A stretch of 64,000 bases of DNA, from contig CAYRFE010000012.1 in NCBI GenBank assembly GCA_964423645.1, positions 33,717 through 97,716 of the forward strand, given 5' to 3'. The position numbers were made by a program, and so were the translations under genes. Under the pieces are notes generated by a model. The model was not told where the DNA came from. It worked only from the letters and a program-made list of their open reading frames with translations, and did not search any database. This stretch comes from CAYRFE01 sp964423645 [NCBI: uncultured bacterium] (GTDB lineage: Bacteria > Macinerneyibacteriota > Macinerneyibacteria > Macinerneyibacteriales). Shown piece after piece: positions 54,860-63,970 of the stretch (the stretch's first letter is position 1; every line of letters starts with the position of its first letter).

Positions 54860-57088
54860 TTACGAAAATAGTTTTTTCAAAAAAAGCAACCATTGATTAA
54901 CAAATGGTTGCTTTGGATTCGCATTAGCAACAAAAAAAAATTCTACTTGCACTGAAAGCTTATTATCGGGAAGATTACAAGATTTTATAAGTATATCAAT
55001 AGTACACATAATTTTAGTATGATCCTCATATGGTATCTGAGAAGGATGCATTGTTACAAAAAATGTTTCTTTTGATAATGCCGGAATAGTAATACACGTA
55101 GGCTCAATACTCAAAAAAGTGTCATGTGGGATAACTTCGATTTTCAGATCATCTAAGAAATAATGATTTTCAATTACTAAAGACTTCGTGCGATTTTTTG
55201 AAAAAATATGAACGGGATAAAATAATATTTTATTTTTTGAAACAGTAGGATAATCACCAATATAGTAGGCATGTTTTGTGGCTTTTAACATTTTCAATAA
55301 CGAAACAAGGCGTGTTTTGCCGTCTATAAAGTTTCTGCGCGTCAATCCTTCAAGAATATCAAACTCCTCTTGCGAAAGAACATTATCCCTCGCCATCGCA
55401 AAAGTCATTTCTTTTAAATTATCATAATAATCTTCCGAATTAATTTTAATCCATTCAGAACTCTCATAAAAATATTCTCGTATGGTTCCGTTTATCATAA
55501 TATTTATATTAGTATCAATCATATCATTTGTAACATGAATAGGAATGTATTTGGTAAAAAGTCCTTTTGAAACATCTTGCATTTTATTAAAATCAATAAT
55601 AAACTCGAATTTCGCACTCTCTTCATTTTCTATAATATTAGGACATAGTATCACTGTAATATATTCAGCCAAAACTGGGATTGATATTCGCAATGAATGA
55701 TATAAAAAATTATTTTTAATCGAGAATGTAATCGTTCTAATCATATCATTTTTTTCAATTATACCGAAATTGAAAGTTTTTTGAGAAATTTCAGGAGGTT
55801 CCCCCAATAAAATTGAAGGATTTCGAATTTGAATATTTTTAATTAACATATCAATGCGTTCGCGATCAATATTTTTTAGTTTCGCTTCATTATAGATTTC
55901 TTGTTGTTCATTTTTAGTTAATACACCATCACCTAGCAAATCATTGAGCATTATTTGCAAATACTTCAAATCATTTACAAGTTGATTTTTTTCCAGTTTA
56001 TAATTCCGTATTTTTTCAGGGAAATAGTCTTCCTTCATTTTACACCAAGGGCAATCGCTCAAATGACTTGGATAAACATGACGTTTATTTACTTTACACA
56101 ATGAATCATTTCTTTGAACCATGTCAATCATTTTCGTGTATTCGTCTTGTAATATAACTAACCATGCCTTTGCTGACGGTCTTTTTTCGGGCATATGCTG
56201 TCCTTCAAGAAAACATTGAGCGAGTAAATACCTTATTGCGGGCGGAATCAACGAATAAGGAAGCGCATAAGCTGGTGGGATGACATCAAGGCTAATGTCT
56301 TTTTCGTACGGATAGTACCCATAGACTATTTTTTCTTCTGGGGTATTCAGATGCTCAACACTTAAACCGCGGGATGCAAACGGGTGGGTATTCAACATAA
56401 GAAGTTTGAAAAGCAAAATAGCCAATGCAAAGCAGTCAGATTCTTGTCGGTTTTGTATTTTTTTATGGTTTATAACTTCAGGTGCAGAGTATTCTGGCGT
56501 ATATACCAAACAGGAATATATATCTTTGTTATTATGAATCTCAAAACTATCACAATCTACAATAGTGATCTTACTGTCTTTACAGGACACAAGAATATTC
56601 TTGTCGTTCAAATCGCCGATTGCATGACCAGCTTTATGAATACTCACGACACAACTTGTGAGATTAAGTGCAGCTGCGTACATATTTAAATACGTAAAAT
56701 TTGTTCCGAAATTTTCAAGTCGATAGCACACAGATGTATGGATACTTGGTTTATCGCAGAGAAGGTGATATTCTTTGAAGGTGTTTTTATCAATGCGCGG
56801 CATCGTGAAACCAAGGAACTTCGTACAGGCTTCATCTTCATACACGACATTGGTCGGCCAGCAAATGGAATAATGCCCTGCCGCAAGCGTGGGGTCTTTC
56901 GGCGGCGCGTCGATCATTGCTTTCAGCTTGGCTTCAAGTTCGGGTGTACGCTTTTGTTCGTGGTAGATCTTCACGCAGATGTCGGGATTGCCCTCCACCG
57001 CGTAGACCGTGCCTTCACCGCCGGAGCCGAGTTTGGTGGAAATAATGAACTTGTTCTTTTGAATTGTTGATGCAGTATAGACAATCAT
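54860..57088 (-). CDS. TerY-P/YegI-type protein kinase, first tandem copy, soluble with two sensor modules
   Basis: 742 residues. Glycine loop GSGGEGTVYA (21-30), Lys40, catalytic D159 in GDLNDKNIL, DCD at 178-180, SAPEV at 201. Zinc knuckle C331, H337, H342, C346, C349. Then two copies of the shared module: acidic helix pair LGDGVLTKNEQQEIYN (about 385-400), GEPPEIS linker, beta-sandwich; then ARDNVLSQEEFDILEG, GDYPTVS linker, beta-sandwich to the end. No transmembrane segment. This kinase family is usually found with a VWA protein and a PP2C phosphatase; neither is here. The ATG follows a promoter with no leader. Confidence 0.85.
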   Translation of the reverse strand: MIVYTASTIQKNKFIISTKLGSGGEGTVYAVEGNPDICVKIYHEQKRTPELEAKLKAMIDAPPKDPTLAAGHYSICWPTNVVYEDEACTKFLGFTMPRIDKNTFKEYHLLCDKPSIHTSVCYRLENFGTNFTYLNMYAAALNLTSCVVSIHKAGHAIGDLNDKNILVSCKDSKITIVDCDSFEIHNNKDIYSCLVYTPEYSAPEVINHKKIQNRQESDCFALAILLFKLLMLNTHPFASRGLSVEHLNTPEEKIVYGYYPYEKDISLDVIPPAYALPYSLIPPAIRYLLAQCFLEGQHMPEKRPSAKAWLVILQDEYTKMIDMVQRNDSLCKVNKRHVYPSHLSDCPWCKMKEDYFPEKIRNYKLEKNQLVNDLKYLQIMLNDLLGDGVLTKNEQQEIYNEAKLKNIDRERIDMLIKNIQIRNPSILLGEPPEISQKTFNFGIIEKNDMIRTITFSIKNNFLYHSLRISIPVLAEYITVILCPNIIENEESAKFEFIIDFNKMQDVSKGLFTKYIPIHVTNDMIDTNINIMINGTIREYFYESSEWIKINSEDYYDNLKEMTFAMARDNVLSQEEFDILEGLTRRNFIDGKTRLVSLLKMLKATKHAYYIGDYPTVSKNKILFYPVHIFSKNRTKSLVIENHYFLDDLKIEVIPHDTFLSIEPTCITIPALSKETFFVTMHPSQIPYEDHTKIMCTIDILIKSCNLPDNKLSVQVEFFFVANANPKQPFVNQWLLFLKKLFS

Positions 57089-57124
57089 GCGCTTATGATA
57101 TTATATTTTACTTATTTTGTCAAC
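57089..57124 (-). promoter_or_regulatory. Leaderless sigma70-type promoter of kinase copy 1
   Basis: Minus strand: TTGACA, 17-nt spacer, TATCAT, AAGCGC, ATG. Identical to 52885-52920. No ribosome binding site. Confidence 0.75.
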
Positions 57125-57142
57125 AAATTAGCAACACACCGT

Positions 57143-57913
57143 TCAACGAATATTCAACCCCGAGAATTTGTATTTCTTCACCAGATTTTCATACTCCGCG
57201 GTTTTTTGCACCCTTCTCCACGCGACATTAAAATCATTGATCACTCCATCCGATGTATCAGCACTGAACGCATACGACACCGTAATGGTTTGTAATGTAT
57301 ATACGGGAGTAAACAGCTTTGCCTTATCCTGCGTTGAAAGAAGCCACTCTATGGAAATTTGTTCGTATGCAAGCATATCTAACCGCTTTTTTTCAACTTG
57401 TGTTATTAATGCTGAAAGCGAAGCTGCATCATAGAGCCACAACTTTTTACCGTCGGGAGTATTCAGCAGCAATGTCTCAGCGATATCATCGCGTATGACA
57501 CCGATTTTATATTTGATGAAATCAGAGACACCGGTAATCTTAACACCTGAATCCCTGAGCGCAAACAGAGTAACATTCGTGGTGATAACAGGGCCTGCCC
57601 ATCGAAATAATCGAGAACGAAGCGGCGTCACCGCAACGGTAAACAACATTTTTTTCCGCTCTGTCCGAGCTATATGAAAACTTCGCACCCACGGATATGA
57701 AAAATTTATATCGGATGCTTTCATTTCCGACCCCATATCTTTCAGTATCATCATCAAAACCTCGGTGCTGAATCCATCAGGTTTACCGTCACTGTTGAGA
57801 TAACTATACGGCGGTGAAACTTCTGCCATTATTTCAAAATCGTCAATGGGGTGTTTGGAATAAATATCTGCAAAGCTCCAAAGCACAATGATAATAATTG
57901 CAATAAGCTTCAT
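57143..57913 (-). CDS. Periplasmic solute-binding protein, family 3 (amino acid type)
   Basis: 256 residues with a signal peptide (about residues 1-19) and the family 3 layout: SPPYSYLNSDGKPDGFSTEV near the N-terminus, then TPLRSRLFRWAGPV. No ABC permease or ATPase gene is adjacent, so it may serve as an orphan binding or sensing protein; the ligand is unknown. AAGGTG lies 6 nt before the ATG. It follows the DUF3160 gene by 106 nt. Confidence 0.82.
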   Translation of the reverse strand: MKLIAIIIIVLWSFADIYSKHPIDDFEIMAEVSPPYSYLNSDGKPDGFSTEVLMMILKDMGSEMKASDINFSYPWVRSFHIARTERKKMLFTVAVTPLRSRLFRWAGPVITTNVTLFALRDSGVKITGVSDFIKYKIGVIRDDIAETLLLNTPDGKKLWLYDAASLSALITQVEKKRLDMLAYEQISIEWLLSTQDKAKLFTPVYTLQTITVSYAFSADTSDGVINDFNVAWRRVQKTAEYENLVKKYKFSGLNIR

Positions 57914-58019
57914 CTCTACACCTTCCCCCTACATATTTTACAATACTACATTTCTTAATATTTTCAACACATTTCCATCACATACTCAATATTTACACAC
58001 CCTCTCATACCGCATATTA

Positions 58020-60833
58020 TTACTTTTTAGGTGTAATGGGCCGCAACCACGCAGGAATCTTATCATCGAGCTTTTTATTGTCATCAGAATATACCTGCGC
58101 CTTCCACTCATCATCATTAAGTCGATTATCCTGGGGTTGTGTAAACTCATAATAGCTATAGGTATACCCTATCGCGATCCGCTTCCCGCCATCTCCATCG
58201 TTCAATGCGACATATATGCGATATGGCATTCCTGTCGCAACTTCCAAAACCTGATCATTATCAGAGTCTGTATGCACATCTGCAATGAGCGCCATTTGAA
58301 GATCTTTTTCTTCAACACGATTTCCTTCGGTAGGCGCGACAACATCAACAAGTATTGCGGGAATTTTTCGAATATATTCACTATCATCGCCTGAAACAAC
58401 ACCATTTTTTACTTCAACTCGCACTATCTCCGTGAGATTGTTAACAACATTTGTAAGGTCTTTCATTTTAACCCTATACGCATCATTTAAAAATCCTGCT
58501 GTTTCTAATTTTATCGATGCAATTTTTAAAAGACTTTGTAATCGGTAAAAAAACTCCATATTTGGCTCTACATAGTTTTTTTGATATTCCAGAGGTTCAA
58601 TCGAAAATGTCGGTTGGGGATCACCGCCGCCGCCTGCTTTCTCGGCATATGATTGCTTGGCATATAGCAACGTATCATGACGCAACTCAGCCCATGCAGC
58701 GTGAGCGGTAAGGAGCACTCTCTTACTCCATTCGGGTTTTTGCATAAAATAAAACCCTTTATCGGTAAACGTAGCACTATCCTTTACTAAACCGAGATAC
58801 GACATATAAAAGGTAGAGTACCAGTCGTTATACTCCATTTTTTCCGCCATTTTTTTGAGTTTGGTGTAATTCTCCTTGCCCTTTTTTATATGACTCACCG
58901 CGTTCAAAGTTATCTCTTCAGCTTCTTTATTCCCCAAGACAGCCATAACATCCGTGCCTGCGACCATTGTACGTCCGGTCGGAGGTTGAGCAGTATAATC
59001 ACCGATACGAGGTGAGGACAGCATATTGTGAATATAATTATCAAATGTGAATCGTTGCCCCATCAATCGGAAACCCATAGGCTGTTCAGCGTTATTATCT
59101 AGTTTCACATTGTTATCATACAGTGAAAATCCGGCAATTTGAGGTTTCGGAGCGATTGAACTGAGTTTTTTTGAAAACTCAATAACAGATCTCGTATCGG
59201 AAATCCATTGTGACATATCGGAAATCTCAAACGAGCGCAGACACGCCAGCATGTGCTTCAAGGTAACATCATCTGAAGCCCCCATGATATAATTGATCGG
59301 CTCAGTCAATGCGCGCCACCCGTTCTCTATTGTACTATTTTTTTGTGCGAAATAGGTCATCAAAATACCTGCTCTGGCAGTAGCAAATGCATCTTTAGTC
59401 GAGTCATTTTTCAGTTCAACACCAAAATGCATCCTCCCGAAATACATCATGGTCTTGAAATAATTCGCCAATACTGCATTCTTCGTATAATGCCCGCGAG
59501 GTTTATATTGAGTGTAATCCTCCGTGTATTTTTTAAGTATCGATGAAACACGCCCGGTAGCAGTCGCATCCTTTATAGCTGCAATCTCCTCTTTTACTGC
59601 GACAGGGTACTCTTTAATGTCAATAAGCGGTTTTCCCATAGTATCGGCAACTACCAAGAAAAATGCCTTTACCAACTCGGTTGCTTCTTTTTCCTCATCG
59701 GTTTTCGCCGTTTTAGCATACTCATCGGCTTCCTTATAATATTCTTCAATCATAACCATAAGTATCGGGAAAAATCTGTCCTGCTCGATCCTTTGAAGCA
59801 TACGATCAAAGACAAGATGGAGAGAATGTACAATAAAATCTGTTGTAATATATATTGAGGTTATTCGATCATTAAAAAATGAGTTCCCAAAAACACTAAA
59901 TGAAAAATGAGGATGCGATGCCCCATCTGCAAGATCTTTGTATAAAGATACCATGTCATCTGAGTTGTTCTCTGAGTCATACATCCTTTCTTGTACAGCT
60001 GTTAGATACAATTCGTACTCATCCTTGTTTACCCGTTCAAGCGCAAAATGTTGTTTTTTTAATGTTGCCATCAACTCATCACTGAAACGATATTTCCCGT
60101 TAACTGCCACAAATTCATCGGAACACTCTTTCTTTTGATAGAAATAGGAGAGATCGAGGGCATCATCACCTTTCACTGCCTGCCAATACGTGGCATCATA
60201 CGCGGCAAACACAAAACCTTTTTTGCCCTCATATGTCACCTGAAACCAATTATTATAATCCTTTTTAAAATAATAGTACGCTTGTCGCAGATAGGTATCC
60301 TCATTTTCGTAATCCCATGAAATATTCTCTTTATCTTTCTCAAATACCTTAGTCACCTCTAAAATCGTACCGATCGGCAAATCGGCAATTGTATGAGCAG
60401 TCTCATCATCACTGTCGGTCATGATTTTATCATACAGCTTTACCCCATTATTACCTACGACCATGGCTTTTTTATCTTTCCAACGAGCATAGTCGAGTTT
60501 TTTAAATTCAAGAGGATCATCGAGATATTCCTTAGGCATCGCATATTCAACCTTTGGATCGTCAATTTTTTCCATTGTGATATCGGTCGATTGATACTTT
60601 GTCAGAAACGCGCGAACTTCATCATAATTATATTTCGGTATTGTGTTTTTACCGATCTCATTCGGGTTTTCATAATCTATATTGTCGTCATATACCAAAA
60701 AATCTTTTGTTTCGGGTGCGTTTTCAAGATATTTCTTTAACTGTTCCGATGAGTCTGTTTGCTTTTTACAAGAAACGAGCATAATCGTTAGCAGCAACAT
60801 TACAATTACGCCACAATAAAGTATTTTCCGCAT
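58020..60833 (-). CDS. Lipoprotein with SH3-like region and DUF3160 domain
   Basis: 937 residues. A lipobox (TIMLVSCKK, Cys22) marks a lipoprotein. Residues ~110-215 look like a bacterial SH3-type domain (DLPIGTILEV, NWFQVTYEGKKGFVF). Most of the rest is DUF3160; diagnostic stretches are RFTFDNYIHNMLSSPRIG and TMVAGTDVMAVLGNKEAEE. Function is unknown. The ATG at 60833 follows GGAGG by 4 nt; a longer in-frame reading has no signal. It is divergent from the propeller-like lipoprotein. Confidence 0.85.
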   Translation of the reverse strand: MRKILYCGVIVMLLLTIMLVSCKKQTDSSEQLKKYLENAPETKDFLVYDDNIDYENPNEIGKNTIPKYNYDEVRAFLTKYQSTDITMEKIDDPKVEYAMPKEYLDDPLEFKKLDYARWKDKKAMVVGNNGVKLYDKIMTDSDDETAHTIADLPIGTILEVTKVFEKDKENISWDYENEDTYLRQAYYYFKKDYNNWFQVTYEGKKGFVFAAYDATYWQAVKGDDALDLSYFYQKKECSDEFVAVNGKYRFSDELMATLKKQHFALERVNKDEYELYLTAVQERMYDSENNSDDMVSLYKDLADGASHPHFSFSVFGNSFFNDRITSIYITTDFIVHSLHLVFDRMLQRIEQDRFFPILMVMIEEYYKEADEYAKTAKTDEEKEATELVKAFFLVVADTMGKPLIDIKEYPVAVKEEIAAIKDATATGRVSSILKKYTEDYTQYKPRGHYTKNAVLANYFKTMMYFGRMHFGVELKNDSTKDAFATARAGILMTYFAQKNSTIENGWRALTEPINYIMGASDDVTLKHMLACLRSFEISDMSQWISDTRSVIEFSKKLSSIAPKPQIAGFSLYDNNVKLDNNAEQPMGFRLMGQRFTFDNYIHNMLSSPRIGDYTAQPPTGRTMVAGTDVMAVLGNKEAEEITLNAVSHIKKGKENYTKLKKMAEKMEYNDWYSTFYMSYLGLVKDSATFTDKGFYFMQKPEWSKRVLLTAHAAWAELRHDTLLYAKQSYAEKAGGGGDPQPTFSIEPLEYQKNYVEPNMEFFYRLQSLLKIASIKLETAGFLNDAYRVKMKDLTNVVNNLTEIVRVEVKNGVVSGDDSEYIRKIPAILVDVVAPTEGNRVEEKDLQMALIADVHTDSDNDQVLEVATGMPYRIYVALNDGDGGKRIAIGYTYSYYEFTQPQDNRLNDDEWKAQVYSDDNKKLDDKIPAWLRPITPKK

Positions 60834-60868
60834 ATTTCCTCCCCATTTTTTATAAATCCTTTCGTTGA

Positions 60869-60897
60869 ATATTACAATAAAAAGCATAGTGAGTAAA
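60869..60897 (-). promoter_or_regulatory. Sigma70-type promoter of the DUF3160 lipoprotein gene
   Basis: Minus strand: TTTACT, 17-nt spacer, TAATAT, giving a leader of about 28 nt with GGGAGG. Confidence 0.45.
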
Positions 60898-60921
60898 CAC
60901 TTTTTTTACACAACATTAGTA

Positions 60922-60949
60922 TTGATTTCACATAAAAAGCAGGTATTAT
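60922..60949 (+). promoter_or_regulatory. Sigma70-type promoter of the propeller-like lipoprotein gene
   Basis: TTGATT, 16-nt spacer, TATTAT; the leader of about 23 nt contains AGGAG before the ATG. Confidence 0.45.
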
Positions 60950-60978
60950 AAAACCAGAAATAAAGCATAGGAGTATAT

Positions 60979-62979
60979 ATGAAATACATACTTTTTACCC
61001 TTACAACAGTCGTCTTTTTATTCTCATGTAAAGAAAAAATAATCACTTTCGAAACAGATGTCGCTACAGTTGAGGAAAAAAGTTTCACTCTGCCACAAGA
61101 TTATCTTCCTTATATAACGCAGGTGCATTCCGATGGAAAAACATTCGCATGTGAAGCATATAAGCCTTTCAAGCAAGTAAAAGACGGCACTGAACAAACA
61201 ATCGTCGCTCGGTATCTTATAACAGAAAAAAAGGTATACGGTCCGTACGACGATATAAAACTAATACAAATTTCTCCCTATGACGGTGATGTGGTATTTG
61301 CTGCGCAACCCGTGGGCGACAAAGCATATTATGTGTATAGTGCACAAGATAAAAAGGGACCTTTTACAGATGTAAAGCTTCTTATAACATCTCCCTACGA
61401 CACTACCACAGTATTCGTTATAAAGGAAAATGTTAACGAGTACGTTATGTGGAACTCTGTAAAAAAAGGCCCGTTTCAAAGCGTTGAAAAACTAGCATTT
61501 CTACCTTGCGGAGCATCAGTTCCTATTTTTCAAACATCTCATCAAGATAATGATAAAAGTAGTTCTAAGCGCTCCGTTTTTATCGGTGAAATAAAACAAG
61601 AGCTACAATTCAATCCTTCGGATGAAAATTGGAAAGAGTTTTATGAAAATAAATATATAAAAACTGCTATTTTCATAAACGAAAGTGATGAACAAAAAAC
61701 ACACTTTTTTGACCCAAATTTTCCGCTTAACTACGGCTCTCCGCAAAAAGTTTTTTTTGATGAAACAGGCTGTTTTTATATTTCCATCACACTATTACAT
61801 GATAAATATCGTGTTGTTGAGAAAAAATTTGATTCCTTTAATGTCTCAGAATCCTTAGAAACGCTCCCGCAAATTAATTTTTTTGATAACGGGAAAATGT
61901 TCTACACATATGAGTCTAAAAAGTCACAATTTCTTGTTTTTGAAGGAAAAACATACGGTCCTTTCATATCAGTCACTGTAAATCGAAAATATTGGAAAAA
62001 CAACAACACTTTTTATGCCCTTGCCTTTACAAAACATCAAACCAACTTTTTTAACGGCTCAATCATAAAAACCCTACAAGGAGAGGCAATATCCCTTTTC
62101 TTTGATGAACAAAAAAACCTTTTTGCATATTCAACAAAAGTTAAAGAAGGTACATACATTCCCTTTAAAAAAGTTGATAAAGAATACACAATAGTAAATG
62201 ACAAAAAGTATTCTCTTATATCCTCTCATGTGTACCAAAACACGGGATCTACTTCACCACTTATAGTAGAGTACATTGCTCCTACCCAGGAAAATATTAT
62301 CTTTAATGGCAAAAGAGTACCCGTAAATGGACGAGAAGGGGAAGTAAGGATATCACCTGACAGCAAGTCTTATGCATATGTTACTCGGGATTCATCCGGT
62401 CATTATCTGCACGTCAATGAAGAAAAAAAGGGACCTTTCGAAGATATTGGAGAATTCGACTTTTCACCTGATAGTTCGACATTTTTTTATACAGTACAAA
62501 TCGATAAAAAATATTATGTCTATACGGGAGCAAAAATTTTCGGCCCTTATAAGCACATTGAAAATGTTTGGTTTGAAAAAAACTCAAATCAACCAACTAT
62601 TGTTACGCGAACTATTACTGATAAGTTTTTACTGGTAAGTTCAGATGGTACAACCCGTGAAGAATCACATATTAGTGCATGGAAATCAATCATTATAATT
62701 GATAATGATCATAAGCAACTTCTCTTTAATGGTCATAAATCAAAAGAATATTCGGGCTATATCAATTTAATATCTGCATATCCTAATCATAACATTGCCT
62801 TCTACATTGCACATGACACCTTTCATCCGATACCGAATGCAAGTTACAGTCGTGAAATTAACAAAATTATGATTAATGGAAAAGAATATTTAGGATTGAT
62901 AGAGCAATCTGCTGTGGTCTATATTGACGGAGAATCGCTCTATATAAAAGACCTGCAATCATTTAAACCTGTAGAATAA
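60979..62979 (+). CDS. Lipoprotein with WD40/TolB-like GPF repeats
   Basis: 666 residues with a lipobox (VFLFSCKEK, Cys17). The body is made of beta-repeats marked by KKGPFxDV or GPY followed by SPDxxxF: VYGPYDDIKLIQISPYDG, KKGPFTDVKLLITSPYD, KKGPFQSVEKLAFLPCG, KTYGPFISV, KKGPFEDIGEFDFSPDSS and IFGPYKHIENV. This fits one or two beta-propellers on the cell surface or in the periplasm. I recognise no specific family. AGGAG lies 5 nt before the ATG. It has very low GC compared with the HAD gene that follows directly. Confidence 0.75.
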   Translation: MKYILFTLTTVVFLFSCKEKIITFETDVATVEEKSFTLPQDYLPYITQVHSDGKTFACEAYKPFKQVKDGTEQTIVARYLITEKKVYGPYDDIKLIQISPYDGDVVFAAQPVGDKAYYVYSAQDKKGPFTDVKLLITSPYDTTTVFVIKENVNEYVMWNSVKKGPFQSVEKLAFLPCGASVPIFQTSHQDNDKSSSKRSVFIGEIKQELQFNPSDENWKEFYENKYIKTAIFINESDEQKTHFFDPNFPLNYGSPQKVFFDETGCFYISITLLHDKYRVVEKKFDSFNVSESLETLPQINFFDNGKMFYTYESKKSQFLVFEGKTYGPFISVTVNRKYWKNNNTFYALAFTKHQTNFFNGSIIKTLQGEAISLFFDEQKNLFAYSTKVKEGTYIPFKKVDKEYTIVNDKKYSLISSHVYQNTGSTSPLIVEYIAPTQENIIFNGKRVPVNGREGEVRISPDSKSYAYVTRDSSGHYLHVNEEKKGPFEDIGEFDFSPDSSTFFYTVQIDKKYYVYTGAKIFGPYKHIENVWFEKNSNQPTIVTRTITDKFLLVSSDGTTREESHISAWKSIIIIDNDHKQLLFNGHKSKEYSGYINLISAYPNHNIAFYIAHDTFHPIPNASYSREINKIMINGKEYLGLIEQSAVVYIDGESLYIKDLQSFKPVE

Positions 62980-62981
62980 TA

Positions 62982-63653
62982 ATGCCTACCCTCCACCTTT
63001 TCGACATCGACGGTACCCTTGTACGCATGCAGGGCACAGGTCGTATCGCGTTCGATCATGCGATGAAACGTTTGTTCGGCAAAGAGAAACTGACGCATGA
63101 GATCTCTATGGCAGGCACTACCGATCTTGCAACGTTTCACGCGGTGATGGATAAACTCGGAATACGCAACGGTTTTGACGACTACTGGCATCACTTTGAA
63201 ACGTATTTTGCCGAAGCTCTCACCGAGCTTGTGATCACCGCACCGTACATGCCGATCGAGGGGGTTGTGGCGTTTCTTGAACTGCTGCGAAAAAACCGTA
63301 CACCCCGCGCCATCATCACAGGCAACATGAAAAAAGGCGCTGAAATCAAACTGCAAAGCGCAGGCCTATCTGACTACTTCACGTGCGGCGCTTACGGTGA
63401 TGATGCATTGACACGCAATGATCTTGCTGAAATCGCTGTCCAACGGAGCAAAGACAGTTTTCATACAGATCTCACCACGATTATAATGTGGGGCGATACA
63501 CCGCTTGATATTGAAGCAGGAAAACACATAGGCGCAGTCACCGTCGCGGTAGCGGGTGGTTTGTATACTCGCGAACAACTTGAACAATGTTCACCTGATC
63601 GTATCATCGAAGATTTTACGGAGCTGCCGGATATCATAAAGCACTTTCAATAA
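62982..63653 (+). CDS. HAD-superfamily phosphatase (phosphoglycolate phosphatase-like)
   Basis: 223 residues with motif I FDIDGTLV, motif II ITGN, a lysine in KKGAEIKLQ and motif IV WGDTPLDIEAGKHIGA; the cap is the small helical type. It hydrolyses a small phosphate ester that cannot be named. The ATG is 2 nt after the lipoprotein stop with no ribosome binding site, so translation is probably coupled. Its GC content is visibly higher than its upstream neighbour. Confidence 0.87.
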   Translation: MPTLHLFDIDGTLVRMQGTGRIAFDHAMKRLFGKEKLTHEISMAGTTDLATFHAVMDKLGIRNGFDDYWHHFETYFAEALTELVITAPYMPIEGVVAFLELLRKNRTPRAIITGNMKKGAEIKLQSAGLSDYFTCGAYGDDALTRNDLAEIAVQRSKDSFHTDLTTIIMWGDTPLDIEAGKHIGAVTVAVAGGLYTREQLEQCSPDRIIEDFTELPDIIKHFQ

Positions 63654-63710
63654 TGAAAATAATGCTCCTTTACGGTACATATTCTTGAACTTATGGTGAG
63701 TTTTTTATTC

Positions 63711-63744
63711 ACCTGGATTATCGGGTCAAGCCCGATAATGACAC
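63711..63744. repeat. Half copy of repeat R3, inverted
   Basis: The reverse complement of the R3 left half, with a perfect 9-bp stem (ATTATCGGG and CCCGATAAT) and the GTGTCATT end. The right half is missing. Confidence 0.7.
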
Positions 63745-63764
63745 AAAACATTTTTTTATGGTCT

Positions 63765-63832
63765 AATTTAGCTCCCCCTCGCGGTTACGCGTTTCCCCCT
63801 CTTTGCAAAAAAGAGGGGGAAAATAAAACGGC
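63765..63832. repeat. Hairpin repeat R2, copy B
   Basis: Near-identical to 47893-47958, including the perfect TTTCCCCCTCTT stem. Here it is joined directly to R1, whereas in the other island R1 precedes R2. Confidence 0.8.
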
Positions 63833-63833
63833 A

Positions 63834-63906
63834 ATGAACTACCCCGCAGCAAGCTACGGGGTATCTCCCCAAAAAATACTATATTTGTTCGCCCACCCCA
63901 AACCCC
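63834..63906. repeat. Hairpin repeat R1, copy B
   Basis: Second copy of the TACCCCGCAGC/GCTACGGGGTA hairpin unit, with one A/G change in the loop. Confidence 0.8.
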
Positions 63907-63920
63907 TCCCTTTTCTTTTT

Positions 63921-63970
63921 GGGAGGGGCTTAATTTCTAATATTATGGGGACTTCGTCCCCACACCCCTG
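63921..63970. repeat. Hairpin repeat R4, copy B
   Basis: GGAGGGGCTTAA and the GGGGAC-TTC-GTCCCC hairpin with ACACCCC flank. The upstream side adds CCCTCCC...GGGAGGG, an 8-bp stem. Confidence 0.75.

Noticed and set aside
52978-57088. A complete TerY-P triad or other known defence cassette
   Set aside because: No VWA, PP2C, nuclease or other effector gene is adjacent; only the kinase part is recognisable.
57143-57913. ABC transporter operon around the solute-binding protein
   Set aside because: No permease or ATPase gene lies on either side.
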